From Trichosphaerium sp. ATCC 40318 (Eukaryota > Discosea > Flabellinia > Trichosidae), in contig JALMLS010000571.1 of the NCBI GenBank assembly GCA_038496445.1, forward strand, positions 1 to 64,000: a stretch of 64,000 nucleotides of DNA, written 5' to 3'. The notes beneath the pieces are model-generated. The model was not told where the DNA came from, made no database searches, and saw nothing but the letters and a program-made list of their open reading frames with translations. This document shows positions 56,444 to 64,000 of the stretch, in pieces; the first letter of the stretch is position 1; every line of letters begins with the position of its first letter. A program made the translations under genes and the position numbers.

Positions 56444-59400
56444 ATGGAGAAAACCTGGACACAAACGTACTCTCTGGGAGCAGAAATACCTATCCAAATA
56501 GAGCTACTGCAGCCCTACAATATTGGAGAAACACTGTACAAGTCGTTCACAGTGATAGCCACAGATGAAACCTATGAGCTCTATAATAAGTACGTATAGC
56601 AATACGGGCTACCTAGCCTGGTTTGATAGATATGGTACACTAAAATTACCGGATAGCGTAAAAATGCTTCTCGAAACAGGTAAACGGCCCATTTACGCAG
56701 TTATAAGTACGTTGACGCCTTTACACGCAAAACTTGGGCAATGTAGCCAAAAAGTATTCAAAAAGCATCAATCTAATAAAACTAAGCAAAAATCGTTGCT
56801 CCTGAAGCGCCAGACCTCCATCCGTTCATTCAAATTCGCAAACTATACACAAGACGCGAAGTACGCAAACGCTTCAGGGGAAACTTCCACAAAGGTATTT
56901 ACGCCTCTTGATGCACTTCTTCGCTTTTTGGGTGCTTTTAGTAGAAATCACACGTGTCTGCTGTAGCATAGATACCATAAATTGATATATCACGTGGTGT
57001 TAATACGTATGTAGCTGGTTTCCACGAAAACGAACTATTCTTAAGTAAGTATTCTGACAGCACTCAATACCCTTTGGATTCAGTGGTTGACAAAATACTT
57101 CTCACAAAATACTCTGAGTATCAGGATCATTATGCAAGTTTCTTTGTAAGGAGGCAATGGGATAATACAAACAGAGTGATGGAAATGCTGGGTAATGACA
57201 TCGCTGGTTGGCCCAACGGTTTTGGACAACATGACGCTGCAGACGGAGATTTTAAAAGGGCTCAAGTAAGTCTCAATGCACAAGACGAAAATACTGATAT
57301 GCTATAGGCTGATGAAGCTTGTGTCGAAGAGAAAGACATTACACATGATAACACGGAGGATTTTAGTGACAGTCAACTTGGGATGCAATGGCAAACTCAA
57401 GAACTTGACACTCAGTCAAGTCAAAAAACAGCAATTGAAGAAAATGTATCTTCTTTGTTACCAGAAGCCATACCAGAAAGCATACCAGACTCCATCAAAC
57501 CTCTACAATCAATCATAAAGAGAGAAAATACTTTAAACTTACACATTGCATTGCCACTGACAACTACCGAAACTAATGCACTACCTCTTGCAACAAGTGC
57601 ATTAGTAAGAGTTGACACAAAAGTGTTAGATAAATCAAATGTGAAGATGGAGTCTCAAGGCAATCCGGTTAAAAGGAACAATTCAGATACACTAGATATG
57701 GTTGAAGTCAATGAGCAGCCTAAAAAAAAAAGAAGAAAGATTTGCACAGAAAAAACTGAAGTCATACTTATTGATGAAGACGAACAAGACACAAGTCCAG
57801 GTTTTGTTATATTGTCATTATTTGATGGTATTGCTGGAGCTCTAATGTCTCTTCTCAAAGCTAGAGTTAAGGCAAGTTCACTAAGACGTGGTTTCTCTCA
57901 GCTTGAGGTTGTTTTATCTAATTGTTTCTTGTTTTTGCAGATAAAGCATTACTACTATGCAGAAACTGATAAAACATGTGAGAACGTCATGGAAAATATA
58001 ATAAGCTTTGTTTGCAAGCACTAGTACGATTTACTTGTATGTAATTCAGGCAAACTTAATACCAAGTAGCGATTACAAAGAGAGTGATTTCACAAAAGTG
58101 CCAGCAAATGGAGATGTCTTACAAATTGTTAAAAAAACGCTTTCAACATTACATCACAAGATTGATATTGTGATTGCTTCACCTCCTTGTAAACACTTAT
58201 CATGTGCAGGCGTATGTAACAAATATTACTGGAAACGCAACACTCATAATCTTTTTTAGTCCAAGGAGCGTATGGACCATCAACCAACACGTGATAATTT
58301 CTTATATGCAAAACAAATTATTGATTGGATAAAACAAATAAATGGCAAACCACCTTACTTCATTGTCGAGAATGTAGCCAGCAGTACGTACTCAAGAAGT
58401 ATCATTCCCTACATTGACATTTCTGTTTAGTGGGGAAAGAGGCTAAAGATGCAATAAGTAACATATTGGAAGTGCCGCCATTGTGTATAGATGCAAAACA
58501 TTATGGACCTGGTAAAAGAAAACGGCTTTATTGGTGCAACTACATTATGCAGATTGACTCTCAGAAAAAAAGAGCTTTGAGTGTTGCAGACGTTTTATCT
58601 CAAGTACGTACAATAACAACACAACTTAATTTTTGTAAGTATAATCCTTGGATACCTTGCTTACTTTGTTTTCAGAATAAACAATTTCTCCTATCACAAA
58701 GTGCAAATTGTATCACAACTGCTAGTCATAGAAAATGGACATCAACAACACGAGAAGAGATACAAAGATCACCTGCAAAACACAAAAGAAACAATCCTGT
58801 AGTGGATCCTGACGGTAACTTGAGCCACCTGACAGTACTTGAAAAGGAGAGGTAATGGACAACTACTATAGCTATAATAATTTGCTTGTTTATTAACTGT
58901 ACAAAGGTTGATGGGATTCGACCAAGGATGGATTTCAGGGTTAATACCTAAGATTATCACGGAGATACAAGCACATAAGCTAATAGGTAAATCTTTCTCT
59001 TGTTTAGTTGTAGAGCATGTACTACATCGTTTCGCTGACGGTATGACTTTATTTATTGCACGTGTTTTCTTCAACAAACTAACAAATTAATCAAAGTTCA
59101 ACCGGCTCAAGAAGTATCACAAATCCGCACACTTAGGCAGACGACACTGTCTCATTTTATTGTTGATAACCCAGCAAAGGAACTTGATGGTTTTCTTCAA
59201 GTTTCTCAGAAGAGTACTAAAAAGAAGACACCGAAAAGAACATCTACACCTCGTAAAGCCCAGAAACAAAACAAAAGGAAGTTAACTGTAACTTCTTCAC
59301 AACGTCCAAAAAAGAAGAGAAAACAACAAAAAAAGAAAGTTACCCCGCCAGCCAAAAGCGCTTATAATCCATACGCAGCACGTGAAAGGATGAGAGTATG

Positions 59401-59582
59401 TGATGAAGTAAGGAAAGACATGGAGAACATTAACTGATGGTATAAACAAGCGAAATGTCAAGGAACCATTGGGATTGTGGTTGTCGTTGGTGAGCAAGGC
59501 GTATCAAACACAGCAGGCAAAGATTGCATGGTGTCTCAAGAATAGAGGAGTGATAGTTTACAAACGCAGAACTTACAACTAA
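56444..59582 (+). CDS. BAH-domain DNMT3-like cytosine-5 DNA methyltransferase with PIP-box-like tail
   Basis: Thirteen exons in consistent phase (56444-56589, 56630-56679, 56787-56894, 57015-57265, 57308-57871, 57941-58009, 58050-58211, 58260-58383, 58431-58603, 58676-58851, 58907-59040, 59097-59407, 59451-59582) give 799 aa. Residues ~45-165 form a BAH domain: IVAPEAPDLHPFIQIRKLY, FHENELFLSKYSD, YPLDSVVDKI, SFFVRRQWDN. A Lys-rich nuclear signal follows (PKKKRRK). The catalytic domain (~350-655) has motif I ILSLFDGIAG, motif IV ASPPCKHLS with the catalytic Cys, motif VI FIVENVASMG, motif VIII-like IDAKHYGPGKRKRLYW, and motif X-like SFSCLVVEHVL. IDAK and the post-ENV spacing favour the DNMT3/DRM type over DNMT1. 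The tail has LRQTTLSHFI, like the DNMT1 PCNA-binding box, and ends basic. One intron (57872-57940) has a GC donor. Confidence 0.85.
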
Positions 59583-60144
59583 ATAAGCAGCTGCTTTGAC
59601 AGCATACAAAAGGGGGGCGTAATGCGGTGGTGAATATCACATTGGAAATGAAGAAACCTGAAAGTAAGAAAGGAAGAGTATTTAAGACATTTACAAACTG
59701 TTCAGAAACTTGCATAGCCACCCTTTTATTTTTTTTCAAAATTGTTCATACAATAAAAGCGAAGTTGAATCGTACCTCCGACTAGTAGTGATACTAATAT
59801 ACTATATAAATGAATTAGTTTAAACAGGAAGTGGATAGATTTGTGGAATTGACCCGGATTAATGCAAGGTTTTTGTAAAAAAAATCTCAAATGCGGTAAC
59901 AACATTGGTCCACTACGAAAACTGTAGATTACAAGGAAATTTGTACTGTGAGAAATGAAAGTATCTTTAACAAATTTTGGATAATCTGATGATAAATTTA
60001 GGTGCGCTACTGAAATAGGAGATTAAATAAAATCCGCGTCAAATTCCTCTTACAAAAGTTGTTCATTCCCAAGTAGGTGTTGAGGCTGAAAGGGGTTTCA
60101 AAAGAATCCAATCCACAAGTGGAAAATAACAGCTCGTGTTGGTC
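59583..60144. other. 562-bp gap between convergent genes
   Basis: AT-rich 3' flanks of the methyltransferase and F-box genes; no feature seen. Confidence 0.4.
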
Positions 60145-61775
60145 CTATCCATGCAAAAGGTGTGTAACCTTGGCAATAATTACTAAAGGCTTTATCAGGT
60201 CTGTTTCAGCATCAAAGAAATATTGAGGGTGCGGGTCTGCAAACTTCCATTCAACACTATTAGATAGGAATGCTTGCAGATAGTGATAGCCAATATCCTC
60301 ATTCTTGAAGGGATCTACTTCAGCTATTGCGGCATCAACTAATTCTTTGAATTGATCTTCAATTTTAGATATAAGATGATTGTATTCTTCTTCGTTTTCT
60401 TCCTTTTTGTTTTTACGTAATATATCATGTACTGTGTAACTATCAAGAGGTATGAGCTTTCTAAGGGTTCTCAAGGGAAAAGAATCAAATCCTTTAGAGC
60501 GAATAGAGTTGTACTCTTTCCACTCGAAGAACCCTTTTGCAGGAGGCGAGAAATTTTTCTTTGAAACTTCATCTGTATCATCAAGACTAGGTTCAATAGA
60601 GTCGTCGTTATCTTCCTCTTCATCGTTTTCTTTTGGGTCATAAGGGGTATCATCAGGATACTCAAGGCTTTTCCAGAGGTGGCCGTACTTCTCCAACAAC
60701 TTTTCTCGGATATCTTTTGGTGACTTAAGGTATTCGTCATATTTGCACCACATCCTTTCTTTTCTGGGTGTATTTTGTGGTTCAGGTGGGAAATCAGGAT
60801 ATTTCAAATCATGTAGATGCGATGGATCCCTTGGCTTGGAGTTGATCTCTACTAATAGTTTTCTTTCTGATATACAATGATTGTACTCATGAATGCGTTG
60901 TTCAATATTAAAAGCATCAACAAAATCAACTGCATCGATATTATCAAATACATCATCACCGTGAAAATAGCCAAGGAGTTTAAGATTATCTAAAACCGCT
61001 TCATTTTAGCAAGGTGAAGTGATGTTTTTTGAGCGAGATTTAATCAAAATGTTTTCTTGTTTTTTTCTTTCATCATTCAAAATGTTATTCCATTAATGTG
61101 AACATACCTTGAGTAAATATATCTTCAATATTTTCAATGTTAATATTGTTATACTCATACACTGCAGTGTCTATCAAGTAAAGCGGTCCTTGATCGTTTC
61201 CTTTCCCGTACGCTTTAAAAAGAAAGAAATTAGAACTTTTTTCGAAATGAAATTGAGTGTTCTTAGAAACGTGCAGTGAAGTGTTCTGTGCAAATCATGA
61301 ACAAGCATATGTATACGTGGTGTGTAAACTCTGTTCCATACTTTACCATCTTTGAACAATATGGGGCCTTGTTTTTTCAATTTAATCTGAGTATCGAGGT
61401 ATTTCAGTTTTTTTGCGAAACTGAGATACCAAGGTTCCATTTCATCAGTTCTGATTGCTGTAAATAGACATTAGATACACTAGAAATTCCGTTGAAGTAC
61501 GTTTATCTCCATAAAGCGCTTTTGTAAGCGGTTTCCATATAGAGTCATCCAAAGCGAGCTTAACTGCCTTTAGCCTTTCTGATATGATTAAAGGATGTAC
61601 AGTAACGTACTGAAGCGTATTCTTTACATGTAAGCGCGAAATTACCAACTTCATTTGCTCTAAGATAAGAGAGGACGTTCATCATAGGTAAAGAAGGTAC
61701 ATGCTGTACAGAAGTGGGCTGGTTATTTGTACTGACAACCGTAGTCTTTATTCGCTTTTCTGGAGCTCCTTGCAT
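60145..61775 (-). CDS. F-box protein with long acidic C-terminal region
   Basis: About five exons; ATG at 61775. A basic lead (APEKRIKTTV) precedes an F-box: VPSLPMMNVLSYLRANEVGN then ALTCKEYAS. The remainder is unlike known substrate-binding repeats: WKPLTKALYGDKRTSTEFLV, MEPWYLSFAKKLKYLDTQIK, then a long last exon (about 330 codons) with DNLKLLGYFHGDDVFDNID, an acidic block (KENDEEEDNDDSIEPS) and EWKFADPHPQYFFDAET. An SCF adaptor role is inferred from the F-box. The C-terminal part may be a SMI1/KNR4-like or lineage-specific domain (WYLSF, YHYLQAFLSN), but this is not secure. The stop is at 60145-60147. Confidence 0.65.
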
Positions 61776-62137
61776 TGTTTGTCACTGCTACTTGGCTCAG
61801 TCAAAACTATTCTTTAACCAATCACTGAGACTAGTTTAATTATTTCTATTTCACTGCTAAAAAACGTGTCTACACAAATCAAAAAGCCATTGAGAGCAGG
61901 TAGAACTTCTAAAAAGCATGTGGTGCCATGGTAAAAACAGAAAGACTATACCGTGAATTGTAACAAATTTACATTGCCTTTAACAGAATTAAACGCCGTA
62001 TAGTTCCACCTCACGCCAACAGCGAATCTGTTACTTTGGTTTTAAGATGATTCACATATATAAGTACACAAAAGGGAAAAAGAAAAACGTTGAAACAATA
62101 AATAAGGATTAGTTTTTACATCAGATTTTCTTTTTCA
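61776..62137. other. 362-bp intergenic region
   Basis: Upstream of the F-box gene and downstream of the coiled-coil gene; AT-rich, no feature seen. Confidence 0.4.
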
Positions 62138-62835
62138 TTACGACGATATTCTGAGGACGTCAAAGTCATTTCGTTGTGTCAGTTGATCTATACTGATTGG
62201 TATTGCCCTCGGGTATACGTTGGTGTGTATAGGATATGATTCTATTGCTGTAGTTGCCTGTAGTTGACTGTCGAGTATTGAGAAAGAAGAGTTCGAATCG
62301 CTCTTTGCTTCTGCTTCAACCTTTCCTGGGATAAAAAGTGGTTGTGGTTTTACAACACCTGACCGTGACAGACGTGCACGTTTGCGTCTGTGTATATGTG
62401 CTTTGATGTCACTATTCTTTTGGATGTCAGATGACTCTGGTGGAGTTGGTTTTTTTCGTTTCAAGTTCAAATTTGTACAGAACTTTGGCGCTTTGATTTG
62501 TTGGTGATGAAGTGGTGAACATTGTGTAGGATGTCTCATACGATCTTTCAATAATACCAGAGAGTTTCTTAACATGCGTATGGTTTTCTAAAACAAAAAA
62601 TAAGGTGAGGATCTTTTAAGTTTTTTTTTTTTTCAAGTAAAAGAAGTTTATGTCACGTGAAGAACATGTGATTATTTACCTGTTGTTCAGATATCGTTTT
62701 TTGGTATGATACAATATTTTTTTCAAGTTGATGTCTTTTGGATTCGCGCACAGTCGCACGTGCTCTCCATAGATCAACGTTCTTTGTTATCTTTGATACT
62801 TCATGTTTGCTGTATTGTTTTTTTGTTTTTGTCAT
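62138..62835 (-). CDS. short coiled-coil protein with basic Ser/Pro-rich tail
   Basis: Two exons, 62680-62835 and 62138-62587, phase 0, 201 aa. Residues ~10-70 form a coiled coil (VSKITKNVDLWRARATVRES, HQLEKNIVSYQKTISEQQ, then KTIRMLRNSLVLLKDRM). The rest is disordered, with KRKKPTPPESSD, HRRKRARLSRSG and a final DQLTQRNDFDVLRIS. An N-terminal coiled coil plus a C-terminal Arg/Ser/Pro-rich motif is the layout of shugoshins and of several kinetochore or centrosome adaptors, but the diagnostic shugoshin motif is not clear. Nuclear location is inferred from the basic clusters. Confidence 0.6.
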
Positions 62836-63289
62836 CTTGTTTTGATTTTCTAGGATTAGTCAGTTTTGTCTCGGTGGTATTGGGTCTTTAAAGTAATACC
62901 TATGCTCACTACAAGCTTATACAGGCTTTCAGGGATATCAAAATCTAAACCTGAGGTTGGATCTGTCAGTACAATAATGTCGTCGTTTCGTTGAGCGTTC
63001 TAAATAGTTAGAGTTAGTATTATAACGAGTGTACGTGGAGTTCTTGCCATTGTATTGGGTTTTGTTGTTAGAATGAACCTAGGGCACGCGACACATCAAA
63101 TAAAGGAACTTCCACAAATTTGCATTGTGATATAGTGACTCACATGCACTGAATCCGTACCATCCCAGAACCGTTGTTTCAGTTATCCCTACTTTGTTTT
63201 TGTGAGTTTTTACCTTAATGAAATAAACCAAAAGTGAAGTGGTACGATTGTAAGTATGCCTTCATCGCAATAAATACAGTTTTACTTGT
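62836..63289. other. 454-bp gap, possible micro-gene
   Basis: A minus-strand ATG at 63050 begins MARTP and splices into about 40 residues before a stop near 62856; too short and without family evidence to call. Confidence 0.25.
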
Positions 63290-63619
63290 TTAAAGCTTCG
63301 AGGTTTTTCGTGACGGTCTCATTTCACTTAACATTTCCTGAAAGATCGTCACTATTTTAATGATCTGTAATGCAACATAGACATACCACACAGTGGGTAA
63401 CTTTGCATAGCAACTTTTTATATTTTTCGTATAAATCATGAGAAGTGTATTTTTCTCCGAAGTGCGAAGCTTTCTTGAACAGCTATTCATAAACGATGTG
63501 AGTATGTAAGCACTAGGGCTAATAAAAAACAATGAATCTGAATAATTGCCGTTTGAAGGTTTCACGTGATTAGTGTACTTTGTTTTTTCTTCAGCAAATT
63601 GTGTTTTTGCAAGTTGCAA
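63290..63619 (-). CDS. hypothetical small helical protein (5' end unresolved)
   Basis: Three exons join in phase on the minus strand: KTQFAEEKTKYTNH, then LFKKASHFGEKYTSHDLYEK with YKKLLCKVTHC, then EMLSEMRPSRKTSKL and TAA at 63290-63292. The amphipathic, charged composition looks genuine, but no ATG begins the first segment, so another exon upstream (towards 63640) is needed. No family recognised. Confidence 0.35.
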   Translation of the reverse strand: MQLAKTQFAEEKTKYTNHVKPSNGNYSDSLFFISPSAYILTSFMNSCSRKLRTSEKNTLLMIYTKNIKSCYAKLPTVWYVYVALQIIKIVTIFQEMLSEMRPSRKTSKL

Positions 63620-63818
63620 GTTTCACAAAAAAAGATTAATACTTAGAAATCTGTTTTATTCAACATACAGCGGGCTGCTCCAGATACCCTCGTTTTCTAT
63701 ACAAACACATTTTGTTCTTAATAGTAAAGAATACAGCAACACCAATAATACAACTACCAGTTAGATATAAAAAAGAACAATAAAAAGTTGTTTGATTCTT
63801 TTCACCTCTATTTGTGAT

Positions 63819-64000
63819 TCACTTATCTGCGTCAATGCAATACTTCAAAGGTACAGGCTTTTGTATACATAGTTGCTCACCTATGATATCTAGCTTCGGC
63901 AACCATTGCTGAGAACAACATATTCGATACTTCCTATTGCCTACAAATATGAAAATCCAGTTGTTAGCTTGCCTTGCATGTGGAGTTAATTGAACAAAAC
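63819..64000 (-). CDS. 3' end of a gene running off the window
   Basis: The last exon (about 63819-63938) follows a TTTGTAG acceptor and reads NRKYRICCSQQWLPKLDIIG, EQLCIQKPVPLKYCIDADK, then TGA at 63819-63821. Several cysteines; the sequence resembles the tail of a Cys-rich extracellular or zinc-binding protein. The remainder lies beyond the window. Confidence 0.4.
   Translation of the reverse strand, partial: FVQLTPHARQANNWIFIFVGNRKYRICCSQQWLPKLDIIGEQLCIQKPVPLKYCIDADK

Noticed and set aside
59402-59530. In-frame stop readthrough at the end of the DNA methyltransferase (TGA at 59435)
   Set aside because: An intron with donor GTAAGG at 59408, a CATTAAC branch and acceptor AACAAG removes the TGA and continues in phase to TAA 59580-59582, so readthrough is not needed.
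62856-63050. MARTP start resembling histone H3 (MARTK)
   Set aside because: Only the first four residues agree; the spliced continuation has no histone fold and needs a 25-nt intron.
1-64000. tRNA, rRNA, transposase, reverse transcriptase, CRISPR or viral core genes
   Set aside because: Looked for T-arm-like GTTCRANNC patterns, known enzyme motifs and regularly spaced repeats on both strands and found none convincing; a tRNAscan/Infernal run would be decisive for RNA genes.

Overview
The window is nuclear DNA of a microbial eukaryote with a compact, AT-rich genome. Nearly every gene is split by very short introns (about 28-120 nt). They have GTANG/GTGCG-like donors, TACTAAC/CTAAC-like branch points and T-rich acceptors. 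Intergenic gaps are mostly 100-700 bp, both strands are used equally, and several gene pairs are divergent with under 120 bp between start codons. I see no tRNA, rRNA, transposon or CRISPR array. The gene content (nuclear-encoded mitochondrial uS12m, Wee1/Myt1 kinase, UPF3, PrimPol, PPR protein, cAMP-receptor-like GPCR, actin-interacting protein 1) suits a free-living or parasitic protist, perhaps near opisthokonts or Amoebozoa. The lineage cannot be fixed from this sequence alone.

Layout. 0-5.4 kb: small discoidin-domain protein (+), Wee1-like kinase (-), uS12m (+). 6-14 kb: unknown small protein (-), DUF7025/AAA ATPase (+), GPCR (+), CHK/ecdysteroid-kinase-like protein (+). 14.4-24 kb: F-box-like/MORN protein with a frameshift (-), small single-pass membrane protein (+), CUE-like protein (-), EEF1AKMT4-type methyltransferase (+), secreted protein (+), F-box/LRR protein (+). 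24.7-36.7 kb: UPF3 (-), an N-terminally acylated Rab (-), PPR-like protein (-), PrimPol (+), SelO (+), a membrane/MoaD-like protein (-), nitronate monooxygenase (-), Cys-rich secreted peptide (-). 37.5-56.3 kb: ankyrin-ADP-ribosyltransferase (-), AIP1/WDR1 (-), rhomboid protease (-), secreted glycosidase-like protein (-), DUF676 lipase (+), second MORN protein (-), DWY-repeat protein (+), secreted alpha/beta hydrolase (-), NUBPL/Ind1 (-). 56.4-64 kb: BAH-DNMT3-like cytosine methyltransferase with a PCNA-box-like tail (+), F-box protein (-), coiled-coil protein (-), and partial genes at the end.

Functional themes: genome maintenance (PrimPol, DNMT, Wee1, ART), mitochondrial biogenesis (uS12m, NUBPL, rhomboid, PPR, SelO), secretion and surface proteins, and F-box proteins. 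The strongest unusual observations are five. First, a Rab that appears to have swapped C-terminal prenylation for an N-terminal MGNSCA acylation signal. Second, a BAH + DNMT3-type methyltransferase + PIP-box fusion. Third, an ankyrin + ART (tankyrase-like) fusion with a 6-nt micro-exon. Fourth, repeated GC-AG introns with GCAAGT/GCACGT donors. Fifth, an Ind1-type ATPase without its Fe-S CPxC motif. All exon models were assembled by eye from splice signals and reading-frame continuity; no alignment search was run.
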